Positions 1 through 7,987 of a stretch of 64,000 bases of DNA are shown in pieces. The stretch covers positions 3,968,001-4,032,000 of the forward strand of contig NZ_LT629772.1 of NCBI RefSeq assembly GCF_900105385.1, in the 5' to 3' direction. The position numbers and the translations under genes were made by a program. Origin of the DNA: Microlunatus soli (GTDB lineage: Bacteria; Actinomycetota; Actinomycetes; Propionibacteriales; Propionibacteriaceae). The notes beneath the pieces were generated by a model. It saw only the letters and a list, made by a program, of their open reading frames with translations. It made no database searches and was not told the DNA's origin. Positions within the stretch are counted from its first letter, which is position 1. Each line of letters starts with the position of its first letter.

Positions 1-1
1 T

Positions 2-2386
2 CTGGCTGCCCCCGGACTGCCGTTGGGCAGCGCCTACCGCAGCGGTCCCGACGTGACCGCGGTGCTGATCCCGCTGTATCCGCTGGGACTGCACGAGGTG
101 CGGTGCCTGTGCGCCGGGATCCGTGGCGGCGGCGAGGTCGTGGGTGAGTTCGCTGCCGAGGTGCATCGCCGGACTGCCGGCATCCCGTTCGTGGTCGAAG
201 AGGTGGTCCGTGCGCTGCCCGAACCGGCTGCCGGCGCCGAGCAGGACCCGGAGCTGGCCGCGCTTGCCGAGATGGCGGTTCCGGCGTTGCTGCAGGAGGC
301 GAGTGCGGAGCAGATGAGCAGGCTCTCGCCGGCCGCCGTCGCCGCGGTCCGCGCCGCGTCGGTGCTGCAGACGCCGTCGGAGGAGGACGTGATTGCGGCG
401 GTGATGCAGGCCCCATCGGTCGGTGCAGCAGCGTCCGCGAGGGCCGGGGCCGCCGGAGCCGATCCGGCCGCCGCCATCGGCGAAGCGCTCGACGCCCATG
501 TGCTCTACGAATGGGACGACCGGTACGGCTTCCGGCACGCGCTGGCCCAGCAGGCGGTCTACCAGAGCCTGCCCGGGCAGGACCGGCGTCGACTGCACGG
601 CCAGGTGGTCGACGTGCTGCAACGACGCGACCCCCAGCCGCTGCGGCACCTGGCGCACCACGCCAGAATGGCCGGCCGGCCGGCGCTGTGGCGGCAGTAC
701 GCCGAGGCCGCCGCCGCGGCGGCCCGGGAGATGGGTGACGTCGCGCTGGCGGTCGAGGTGTTGGAGGAGTTGCTGTCCGACGGACGGCTCGGCCGCGACG
801 ACCGGGCCCGGATCGCGGTCGAGCTGAGCCGCGACGCCGTGGTCGGACTGTCCCGGACCCGGGTCAGCGGGCTGCTCCGGTCGATTGTCAACGACGCACA
901 GCTGCCGGACGGGGTCCGCGGCGAGATCCGGCTCAATCTCGGCTTGCTGATGAGCAACCAGCAGGGCCGCTACTCCGAGGGCCGGGTGGACACCGAGTTG
1001 GCCGTTGAGGAGCTGCGGGACCGCCCCGAACTGGCGGCCCGGGGGATGGCGGCCTTGGCGATGCCGAGCTGGGGCGATCACCCGCATCACGTCTACCAGC
1101 GCTGGATCGAGCTGGCCGAGGAGTCCTCGGACCGGGCAGCCGACCCCGGTGTCCGGATCGCGGTCCGGGCCAACCGACTCTCCTTGATGATGTCTGCCGG
1201 CGATCCCGACGTCTGGCATCAGGTCGACGCGATGATCGAGGCGGCCGGACCGGGTGCGGCCGACGGCACCACCCGGCAGATCGCTCGCGCCTGCTGCAAC
1301 TTCGCCGACACCGCGACCGTGACCGGGCACTACGCCGAGGCCCGCCGACTGCGGGAGATCGGTCGTCGGCTCGCCGCCCGCTGCGGGGCCAGCTTCTTCG
1401 AAGGACTGGTGGAGGGGACGTCGCTACGGCTGGACTGGTACGCCGGCGCATGGGAGGGGCTCGCCGACCGGGCCAGGGACACCCTGGACGTCGTCCAAGG
1501 CATCTCCGGGATCGCCGCCGACGCCCATCTGGTGCTGGGATTTCTCGCCTCGGCCGCCGGTGAATGGGACACGGCGGCCACCGAACTGGACGCCGCCGGG
1601 TTGGCGGACCCGGCCAACGCTCCCGCCCCGATCCTGGCAGCGGCCGGTGGAGCGAAGATCCGGCTGCTGCTGGCTCGCGGTGCGGTCGACGCCGCCCGGG
1701 CCGAGGCGAACCGGGGGATCGAACGGATCCGCCGCAAGGCGATCTGGGCCTGGTCCGGCGACCTGGCGCCGATGGCCGTCCGGGCCCTGGTCAACGGCGG
1801 CCAAGTCGGACCTGCCGAATCGTTCGTTGCCGAACTCGCCGACGGGATCGCCGGCCGGGACGCCCCGCTGGCGGCCGCTGCCCTGCACGCCTGCCGGGGC
1901 ATCATCGCGGTCGCCCGCGGTCAGCACACCGAAGCGGTGGCGGCGTTCACCGATGCCCGGGCGGCCTATCGCGACCTGGATCAGCCCTACATGGCGGCCC
2001 GGATCGAGGAGGCGATCTACCGCTGCCAGCTTCCCGCCGGGGACGAGGAGGTGGCGCACGGTCTGCTGATGTTGGCCGACCGGTTCGCCGAACTGGGGGC
2101 GGTCCGCGACGCGGCCCGCTGCCGGCAGGCGCTGCGCAGCAACCGTGTCACCCCGCCGTCGCGGCGCGGCCGCCGCGGCTACGGCGACGAGCTGTCCCCG
2201 CGGGAACGGGAGGTGGCGCGGATGGTTGCCACCGGGCACACCAACCGGGAGATCGCCGACGTGCTCTACCTGTCGCCGCGGACCGTCGAACAACACGTCG
2301 CCCGGGTGCTCCGCAAGCTCAACGTCAGCTCCCGCAGCGAGGTCAGTCTCAGCGACAACGATTCCTTGATCCCCAGCGCGGGTTGA
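2..2386 (+). CDS. LuxR-family (LAL-type) transcriptional regulator, 5' truncated by the window
   Basis: The reading frame is open from base 2, so the gene begins upstream; about 794 residues are visible. The last 60 residues form a LuxR/GerE helix-turn-helix (DELSPREREVARM, HTNREIADVLYLSPRTVEQH). The long middle part is Ala/Leu/Arg-rich and looks like TPR-type helical repeats. The visible N-terminus (TAGIPFVVEEVVRAL) resembles the end of the ATPase domain of large MalT-like regulators; the Walker motifs would lie upstream. Such proteins activate target operons in response to a ligand, but the target is not evident. Downstream is a secreted protease gene after 145 bases, which need not be its target. 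The class is well supported; the ligand is unknown. Confidence 0.85.
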   Translation: MAAPGLPLGSAYRSGPDVTAVLIPLYPLGLHEVRCLCAGIRGGGEVVGEFAAEVHRRTAGIPFVVEEVVRALPEPAAGAEQDPELAALAEMAVPALLQEASAEQMSRLSPAAVAAVRAASVLQTPSEEDVIAAVMQAPSVGAAASARAGAAGADPAAAIGEALDAHVLYEWDDRYGFRHALAQQAVYQSLPGQDRRRLHGQVVDVLQRRDPQPLRHLAHHARMAGRPALWRQYAEAAAAAAREMGDVALAVEVLEELLSDGRLGRDDRARIAVELSRDAVVGLSRTRVSGLLRSIVNDAQLPDGVRGEIRLNLGLLMSNQQGRYSEGRVDTELAVEELRDRPELAARGMAALAMPSWGDHPHHVYQRWIELAEESSDRAADPGVRIAVRANRLSLMMSAGDPDVWHQVDAMIEAAGPGAADGTTRQIARACCNFADTATVTGHYAEARRLREIGRRLAARCGASFFEGLVEGTSLRLDWYAGAWEGLADRARDTLDVVQGISGIAADAHLVLGFLASAAGEWDTAATELDAAGLADPANAPAPILAAAGGAKIRLLLARGAVDAARAEANRGIERIRRKAIWAWSGDLAPMAVRALVNGGQVGPAESFVAELADGIAGRDAPLAAAALHACRGIIAVARGQHTEAVAAFTDARAAYRDLDQPYMAARIEEAIYRCQLPAGDEEVAHGLLMLADRFAELGAVRDAARCRQALRSNRVTPPSRRGRRGYGDELSPREREVARMVATGHTNREIADVLYLSPRTVEQHVARVLRKLNVSSRSEVSLSDNDSLIPSAG

Positions 2387-2395
2387 CACAAGGAA

Positions 2396-2426
2396 GTCTT
2401 GACACCAGGGTCCGGTGCCGCAAGAC
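2396..2426 (+). terminator. small hairpin after the LuxR-type gene
   Basis: GTCTTG (2396-2401) pairs with CAAGAC (2421-2426), with CACC/GGTG stacking inside. It starts ten bases after the stop codon and has no T tract. It could be a weak terminator. The left arm also contains TTGACA, but no good -10 box follows at the right distance. Confidence 0.3.
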
Positions 2427-2531
2427 TCCGGGCCTATCGCCGGTCTGGTTCGGCGCTGCGGGCCGCCCGTCGGCCCGGCCTCCTGGCACCGCCCACGTGG
2501 CAGCTGCCTTACCTTGGCATCAGGGGAATCG

Positions 2532-4907
2532 ATGACGAAGCTGCGTTTCTCTCCTCCAACCCGCAAACTCGCCGCCGCTGCGGCCGCCGGCGCCCTGGTG
2601 GCGACCGGACTGGCCGCGATCCCGGCGGCGACGGTCTCGGCCGACCCGCTGCCGCGGAAAACCGCGACCACCAGGCCGACCTCCGACGTGAAGGACATCG
2701 GTCCGGAACTGCGCAAGCAGCGCGACGTCAAGCTCAGCAAGGCCGAGCAGCGCAAGTTCGCCGCGGATGCACCGGCCGCCAGGTCGCAGCGTCGTTCGTC
2801 GGCGGCAGCCGAGACCGGGACCGGTGGCGTACCGGTCGGTGGTGAGAAGAACTGGATGATCTTGGACGACACCGCCGGCTATTCGGCCACCTCGTTCAAG
2901 CTCGCCGCGCTCGGCGACAACATCGAGGTCTGGGTGCAGACCGACCTCAACTACCCGTCCGGCGACTGCCGCAACGACGGCGTCCGCAATGTCGTCACCG
3001 ACGAGCAGGCGCAGTATCTGGCCGACGAGTTCGACAACACGATGCTGCCCAAGGAGTCGGAGTTCTTCTCCACCGCACCGGCCCGGGACGGCAGCAAGCA
3101 GACCGACATCGGTTTCGGCGGACCGCTCTGGGACGTGATCGGTGGCGGCGATCCGAACTACTTCGTCGGGGACGGCAACAAGACCGTTGCATTGATCAGC
3201 AACGTCCGCGACGCCAACTACTACGAGCCGACCAGCCCGGACGGTGCGACCTACATCGCCGGCTTCTTCTCGCCGACCTTCAACGAGGCGTTCGATCGCA
3301 ACGTGATGACGATCGACTCCTACGACTGGCTGCACCGGACCGGAGAAAACCCGCCGGACGAGACACCGGGTGGGCTGTGCTCGCCGAAGCAGGCGGCGCG
3401 TCCGTACAGCTATGAGGGAACCTTCGCCCATGAGTACCAGCACCTGCTGGAGTACTACCAGGACGGTGCGGAGAGCACCTGGCTGAACGAGGGGCTGTCG
3501 GACTACGCCCAGACCCTGGTCGGCTACGTCGACACCACCATCCCGTACGGGCAGACCGGCGCGGACAGTCACATCACTTGCTACCAAGGGTTCTACGGCT
3601 CGGCGGACTTCCCCTACTGTGGCGCGGAGAACTCGCTGAACCGTTGGGAGGACCAGGGCTCGCCCTCGATCCTGTCCGACTACGGGATGGCGTACGCGTT
3701 CGTCACCTACATCGAGAACCAGTTCGGTCGCGACGCGATCAGCTATCTGCACAAGAGCAAGGAGCCGGGACTGCAGTCCTTGCAGACCTACCTGGACGAC
3801 AATGCGCCGGGGCTGAAGGCGACCGATGTGCTGCACGACTTCCTGGCCCAGATGGCTCTCGACCGCTTGATCGACAACGGCGCCAAAGGGTTGAAGAAGG
3901 ACGCCAAGGCCCGGTTCACCGCCGACGAACTGACCTCGGCGATCGACTGGTCCTGGACCGGTTCCTACGATTCGCCCGGCGCGCCGACCAACGGCGCCGA
4001 CTACGTGCTGGGGATCGCCGGTCGACCGGTGAACGGCAACACCATCGGCAAGATCAACTTCGCCGGCGCCGCCAGCTACGCTCCGGACCCGCTGGCCTGG
4101 ACCGTGGACGACGCAGCGCTGTACGGCGGTGTCGGTGACGAGTTGGACAACACGGCGGTCTATCAGGCCTCGGTGCCCGCCGACGATCCGACCTTGACCA
4201 TCTCGACCAAGTACAACATCGAGAAGGCCTGGGACTTCGGCGTCGTCCAGGTCTCCACCGATGGCGGCAAGACCTACCAGACCGTGTCCAGCGCTGACAC
4301 CACCAGTGATCATGACCCGGCAGCCGAAGGACGGATCGTTGATCAACTTCCCGGATTGACCGGACTGTCCGACGGCTATGTCGACCAGAGCTACGACCTG
4401 TCGGCCTACGCCGGCAAGGATGTGCTGGTCTCCTTCCGTTACCTGACCGATGCCGCCAGCAACGGCAACAACGACGATCCGAGCGGCTGGTGGATCCGCG
4501 ACGTCAAGGTCGGTGGGACCATGATCACCGACGGCAGCACCCTGGACGGCGCCAAGTCGGCGACCGAGATCTCCGCGATCCCGGTCGACGGCTGGACCCT
4601 GCAGGCCGTCGGCTGGAGTCTGGACGGCAAGCGGGTCAGCTACGCCGAGATCCCGGTCGCCGACGACGGCACCGCCGCCGTCTCGGCCAAGCAGGCCAAG
4701 AAGCTGTTCAAGAAGGCGGATCGGATCGGCTTCCTGGTCACCGCCGACGACCCGGCCGAGACCGCCACGAAGTATGCGAATTACTCGCTGGTCGTCAACG
4801 GTGTCACCCAACCGGGTGGTGCCGGCAGCACCGTGGCGACCACCGGTTCTCCGCTGGCCGCCAAGAAGCTCCCGACCTCGACCCGGCGCGCCATCAACGG
4901 CTCCTGA
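2532..4907 (+). CDS. secreted zinc metalloprotease, immune inhibitor A-like
   Basis: A 791-residue exported protein. ATG 2532 is chosen because AGGGG lies five bases upstream and translation then opens with a Sec signal peptide: basic start, an Ala-rich hydrophobic stretch to about residue 35, and a cleavage-like VSADPLP. The zinc site is HEYQH (H300, E301, H304) with NEGLSDYA supplying E320 as probable third ligand, a gluzincin arrangement. The C-terminal half (about 510-690) is a beta-rich region like the MAM-type domain of immune inhibitor A proteases (VSTDGGKTYQTV, GWWIRDVKVGG). It is likely an extracellular peptidase feeding amino-acid uptake. M6 family naming is tentative because the third ligand looks like the M30/thermolysin type. 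Confidence 0.8.
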   Translation: MTKLRFSPPTRKLAAAAAAGALVATGLAAIPAATVSADPLPRKTATTRPTSDVKDIGPELRKQRDVKLSKAEQRKFAADAPAARSQRRSSAAAETGTGGVPVGGEKNWMILDDTAGYSATSFKLAALGDNIEVWVQTDLNYPSGDCRNDGVRNVVTDEQAQYLADEFDNTMLPKESEFFSTAPARDGSKQTDIGFGGPLWDVIGGGDPNYFVGDGNKTVALISNVRDANYYEPTSPDGATYIAGFFSPTFNEAFDRNVMTIDSYDWLHRTGENPPDETPGGLCSPKQAARPYSYEGTFAHEYQHLLEYYQDGAESTWLNEGLSDYAQTLVGYVDTTIPYGQTGADSHITCYQGFYGSADFPYCGAENSLNRWEDQGSPSILSDYGMAYAFVTYIENQFGRDAISYLHKSKEPGLQSLQTYLDDNAPGLKATDVLHDFLAQMALDRLIDNGAKGLKKDAKARFTADELTSAIDWSWTGSYDSPGAPTNGADYVLGIAGRPVNGNTIGKINFAGAASYAPDPLAWTVDDAALYGGVGDELDNTAVYQASVPADDPTLTISTKYNIEKAWDFGVVQVSTDGGKTYQTVSSADTTSDHDPAAEGRIVDQLPGLTGLSDGYVDQSYDLSAYAGKDVLVSFRYLTDAASNGNNDDPSGWWIRDVKVGGTMITDGSTLDGAKSATEISAIPVDGWTLQAVGWSLDGKRVSYAEIPVADDGTAAVSAKQAKKLFKKADRIGFLVTADDPAETATKYANYSLVVNGVTQPGGAGSTVATTGSPLAAKKLPTSTRRAINGS

Positions 4908-4940
4908 CCTCCGAGGGTCCTGACCCTGTCGAAGGACCGT

Positions 4941-4997
4941 GAACGCAACCCGTCGCCGGTACGCGGGCTCCGCCCGCCTCTGCGGCGGGTTGCGTTC
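4941..4997. terminator. 12-bp perfect inverted repeat downstream of the protease
   Basis: GAACGCAACCCG (4941-4952) is exactly repeated in inverse at 4986-4997, with a 33-base GC-rich interior that can fold further. It begins 33 bases after the protease stop. It is a plausible factor-independent terminator, though it lacks a clear U tract, or one of the intergenic palindromes common in this genome. Confidence 0.5.
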
Positions 4998-5031
4998 TGC
5001 TCCGGCTTCTTCGGGTATTGCGCGGTCCGCC

Positions 5032-5180
5032 GTTCGGGGCGGGGGACGGTTCCCGCCCTCGCGATCATCCTGCGCCTGTTCGTTGATCTTGATCGGGGAC
5101 TGACGGGTCGACCGGGGGTGGTGGTGGCGCAGGATGATCGCAAACGCCCGACCCACCCAGAACCGTCCCCCGCCCCGAAC
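5032..5180. repeat. nested two-tier inverted repeat
   Basis: Outer arms at 5032-5052 and 5160-5180 are perfect 21-bp inverted repeats. Inner arms at 5061-5076 and 5126-5141 are perfect 16-bp inverted repeats (GCGATCATCCTGCGCC and its complement). The tiers are separated by 8 unpaired bases on the left and 18 on the right, with a 49-base apical loop. No protein-coding signal is convincing here. The transcript could form a long double hairpin. Candidates are a small RNA, a non-autonomous mobile element or a protein-binding site. Confidence 0.7.
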
Positions 5181-5318
5181 AGCTCGTGCTCAGCGTTGCC
5201 TCGTCCGGTGGTCCGGTTGTCGACGATCGCTCGGCGCCGGGCACCAGCCGTCGGGCACCGGGGCGGGGCTGCTGATCATTTCGCAGCACGAGCGGCCATC
5301 GATCCCCGAAGCCGACGA

Positions 5319-5403
5319 ATCTTGGGCGATTTGGAAACTCGCGTGGCGATCTGCCCCGCGGACTGGCTGATCTTGGGGCGATTTGGTACCACGTGGGGCG
5401 ATC
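5319..5403. repeat. two direct copies of a roughly 33-bp sequence containing GGGCGATTTGG
   Basis: Copy one spans 5319-5351 and copy two 5370-5403; both run from ATCTTGGG through GGCGATTTGG to a GGCGATC end. The second copy (GGGCGATTTGGTACCACG) closely matches the units of the 52-bp tandem array near 45 kb, so this is probably a dispersed intergenic repeat. The rest of 5181-5438 shows no recognisable gene. Confidence 0.6.
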
Positions 5404-5438
5404 CGACCACGGGACGCCGGATATGCCAGGGTGGGCCG

Positions 5439-6101
5439 ATGGATCGCAGGGACGAGGAAGTACGACGCGGCGCGGCGATCTACAGCCGGGCGGTGCTGGC
5501 GATCTACGACCTGTGGGTGGTCCGCTTCTCCAACACCTTGGTCTGGCGCTGTCCGCGCCGGGTGATCTCGGAGTTGTACGACGGGTCGATCGGTCGCCGG
5601 CATCTCGACGTCGGTCCCGGCACCGGCTGGTATCTCGCGCACGCCGAACTGCCCGCCGATGGCACGGTGACGTTGATGGACCTCAATCCCAACAGCCTGG
5701 AGCACGCGTCGGCTCGGCTGGCACCACCCGAGCCGCGGCACCTGATCGCTGACGTCCTGCAGGAACTACCGGAGTCTGCCGGTCCGTTCGACTCGATCGG
5801 GGCTAACTATCTGCTGCACTGTCTGCCGGGGCCCTGGTCGGACAAGGGCGCGGCGGTCGAACATCTCGCTGCCCGGCTCACTCCCGACGGAGTGCTGTTC
5901 GGCAGCACCATTCTCGGTCGCGGCGTGGACCACAACCTGCTCGGACGTCGACTGATGGACCTCTACAACGACCGCGGAATCTTCCACAACACCGACGACA
6001 ATGTCGCCGGACTCCGCGCAGTCCTGGATCAGCACTTCGCCGAGGTCATGATCGACATCGTCGGAACGGTCGCGGTCTTCCGGGCCCGCCGTCCCCGTTG
6101 A
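5439..6101 (+). CDS. class I SAM-dependent methyltransferase
   Basis: 220 residues from ATG 5439. The reading frame is open further upstream, but that part runs through repeats and has no family similarity. Motif I is HLDVGPGTGWYLAHA, followed by an acidic loop (VTLMDLNPNSLEHA) and a post-motif segment FDSIGANYLLHCLPG, the usual Rossmann methyltransferase pattern. The protein fits the UbiE/Methyltransf_11-12 size class. The substrate cannot be read from sequence. It ends convergently with the CGNR gene 35 bases away; that gap holds two copies of GATGATCAAGAAG-like sequence. Class call is firm, role unknown. Confidence 0.8.
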   Translation: MDRRDEEVRRGAAIYSRAVLAIYDLWVVRFSNTLVWRCPRRVISELYDGSIGRRHLDVGPGTGWYLAHAELPADGTVTLMDLNPNSLEHASARLAPPEPRHLIADVLQELPESAGPFDSIGANYLLHCLPGPWSDKGAAVEHLAARLTPDGVLFGSTILGRGVDHNLLGRRLMDLYNDRGIFHNTDDNVAGLRAVLDQHFAEVMIDIVGTVAVFRARRPR

Positions 6102-6136
6102 TGATCAAGAAGCTTGATGATCAAGAAGGTCGATGA

Positions 6137-6739
6137 TCAGACGATCGGCCGGCGGGCCCGGTGCGCCGCGGCCTTGACCCGGTTCTGGCAACGGGTCGAA
6201 CAGAACCGTTTGTTGGAGTTGCGGGAGCCGTCGACGTAGACCCGATCGCACGGGTCGGCAGAACAGACCCCGAGGCGGCCGGCCAGATCGGAGCCGATCG
6301 CCAGCGCGAGGCCGGCCGCGATGCCGGCGCCCCAGCCGACGACCAGGCCCGGGTCGCGGGAGTGGAAGTGCAACGTCCAGCCACCACCGCTGGCGGCGTC
6401 CAGCCGTGGCCGGGCCCCGAACTCCTCCAGCAGATCGTTCACCGTCGCTACCGCTTGGCTCAGATTGCCGGAGTCGGTGGCGGTGAACACGGTACGGACC
6501 CGGTGCGCCAGCTCGGACAACCGGCGCGCGTCGACGGCGGTGACCCGCGGGTGGTAGTCGTCGCGCTCCAGCACCTCCCGGACGACGGCCGGGTTGCCGA
6601 TCGGATCGATCGGCGTGATCCCGTCGAAACCGGCGGTCAGCGCGTTCACCAACCGGCAGGCGACGTCGGTCACGACGACCACGTGACTGTCGAAATGTAT
6701 TTGACCAGTCACTGTCGCCGGCTCTACCGTTGCGTCCAT
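6137..6739 (-). CDS. CGNR zinc-finger / ABATE-domain transcriptional regulator
   Basis: About 200 residues. The C-terminus carries the CGNR-type zinc finger: LGVCSADPCDRVYVD, then RFCSTRCQNRVKAAAHRARR, giving four cysteines and the conserved RC-x-NR helix. The N-terminal part is the stress-associated ABATE domain (CRLVNALT). These proteins are probable DNA-binding regulators. The gene is divergent from an MFS exporter and its ATG overlaps that gene's ATG, so it probably controls the transporter. A second in-frame ATG at 6748 would lengthen it by three residues. Family call is firm; start uncertain. Confidence 0.8.
   Translation of the reverse strand: MDATVEPATVTGQIHFDSHVVVVTDVACRLVNALTAGFDGITPIDPIGNPAVVREVLERDDYHPRVTAVDARRLSELAHRVRTVFTATDSGNLSQAVATVNDLLEEFGARPRLDAASGGGWTLHFHSRDPGLVVGWGAGIAAGLALAIGSDLAGRLGVCSADPCDRVYVDGSRNSNKRFCSTRCQNRVKAAAHRARRPIV
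6701..6730 (+). promoter_or_regulatory. probable promoter of the MFS gene, likely leaderless
   Basis: TTGACC (6701-6706), 18-base spacer, TACCGT (6725-6730). Transcription would start at about 6737-6738, on or next to the ATG at 6738, giving a leaderless mRNA. ACCAGTCA occurs at 6704-6711 and again at 6759-6766, a possible pair of operator half-sites between the divergent genes. Confidence 0.45.
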
Positions 6740-7949
6740 GACTGCCATACTGCCATTCACCAGTCATGGTCATGGCCGATGGCCCAGGCCGCTGTTGGTC
6801 CTGGTGGTGGCACGGGCGGTCAACCAGCTCGGTGCGTTCGCGATGTCCTTCCTTGCCGTCACCTTGGTCGACAGCTACGGCGCCTCGCTGCACACGGCCG
6901 GCCTGGTGGTTGCGTTGTTCGGGCTGGCGACCATTCCGTCACGGCTGATCGGTGGGGCGTTGGCCGACCGGATCGGCCGACGCGGCACGATCATCATCGG
7001 TCTCGTCGGTTGCGCGGTCGGCTTGTTGATCATCGCCGCGTCGCGAGGCGTCGGCGGCGCGGCCGTCGGCTCGTTGATCCTCGGGCTGTTCTTCGAGATC
7101 TACGAACCGCCGAGTCAGGCTCTGCTCGCCGATCTGGTGCCTGCTGATCGGCGGCCGGAGGCGTTCGGGCTGCTCGGTGCGGCGCTGGCTGCCGCGGGAG
7201 TCGCGGCAGGTGCGCTGGCGGCGCTGCTCGGCGGGATCGGGTTGCGTTGGCTCTTCGTCGCCGATGCCATCAGCTGCCTGGTCTCGGCGGCCATGGTGTC
7301 GGCCTGGGTGTGCCCGCCGCGTTCGGTGCCGCTGCGCACCGAGCGTCCGCGTCAGAGGCCGTGGCGCGACCGACGGCTGTTGATCATGCTGCTGGTCTGC
7401 ACCGGTTTCGCTCTGGCCTGGATGATCGGGGTGACTGCATTGCCGTTGACCGTTGCGGCTCGCGGATTCGCCCCGTCCCGGACCGGTTGGCTGCTCGCCG
7501 CCGCGGCCCTGGTCACGATCGGCGGCCGGCGGTTGTTGCGGTTCGGGGTCGGCAGGCCGTTCACCCTGATGGCGGTGGGTCTGCTGGTCGTCGCCGGTGG
7601 TTTCGTCGTGTGTGCGGCCGCCGGCACCTTCGGGCTGCTTCTCCTCGGCGCGGCGATCGTCGCGCTCGGTCAGGTATTCCTGCTCGGGCCGCCGTACAGT
7701 GTCGCTGCCGGCCTCGCCGACGACACCTCCCGCGCCGGCTACCTCGCCGTGTTCGGCACCGGCTGGGGGATCGCGCAGACGGTCGGGCCGCTGATCGCCA
7801 CCCGGCTGTTGGCCGCCGGAACCGCATCGGTCTGGCTGGTCGGTGCTGCCATCTGCTGTCTGCTCAGCGCCCTGCTGCCGGTGGTCGCCCGGATGGTCGG
7901 GGTCCAGCGAGTGCCGGGTCGCGTTCTGTCGCTCGACGGGGAGCAGTAG
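6738..7949 (+). CDS. MFS transporter (drug-efflux type)
   Basis: 403 residues with about twelve hydrophobic segments. The loop 2-3 signature is GALADRIGRRG. The first helix begins almost at once (LLVLVVARAVNQLGAF). It is probably a proton-coupled exporter in the cytoplasmic membrane; substrate unknown. It is divergent from the CGNR regulator with overlapping start codons, which suggests joint regulation. No typical ribosome-binding site precedes ATG 6738, in keeping with a leaderless start. The family is clear; export rather than import is inferred. Confidence 0.8.
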   Translation: MTAILPFTSHGHGRWPRPLLVLVVARAVNQLGAFAMSFLAVTLVDSYGASLHTAGLVVALFGLATIPSRLIGGALADRIGRRGTIIIGLVGCAVGLLIIAASRGVGGAAVGSLILGLFFEIYEPPSQALLADLVPADRRPEAFGLLGAALAAAGVAAGALAALLGGIGLRWLFVADAISCLVSAAMVSAWVCPPRSVPLRTERPRQRPWRDRRLLIMLLVCTGFALAWMIGVTALPLTVAARGFAPSRTGWLLAAAALVTIGGRRLLRFGVGRPFTLMAVGLLVVAGGFVVCAAAGTFGLLLLGAAIVALGQVFLLGPPYSVAAGLADDTSRAGYLAVFGTGWGIAQTVGPLIATRLLAAGTASVWLVGAAICCLLSALLPVVARMVGVQRVPGRVLSLDGEQ

Positions 7950-7987
7950 CCTGCCGAGGTTTCCTGACAGCGGAGAGGACGCGGGCG

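Noticed and set aside
5118-5438. Longer N-terminus for the methyltransferase.
   Set aside because: It would translate the nested inverted repeat and the direct repeats; family similarity begins at ATG 5439.
6102-6136. Terminator made of GATGATCAAGAAG direct repeats between the methyltransferase and CGNR genes.
   Set aside because: The copies are direct, with only a short AAGCTT-centred palindrome, giving no stable hairpin.
7247-7987. N-terminal extension of the MHS symporter frame into the preceding MFS gene.
   Set aside because: The extension is an out-of-frame reading of the MFS gene; ATG 7988 has a good ribosome-binding site and matches the family start.
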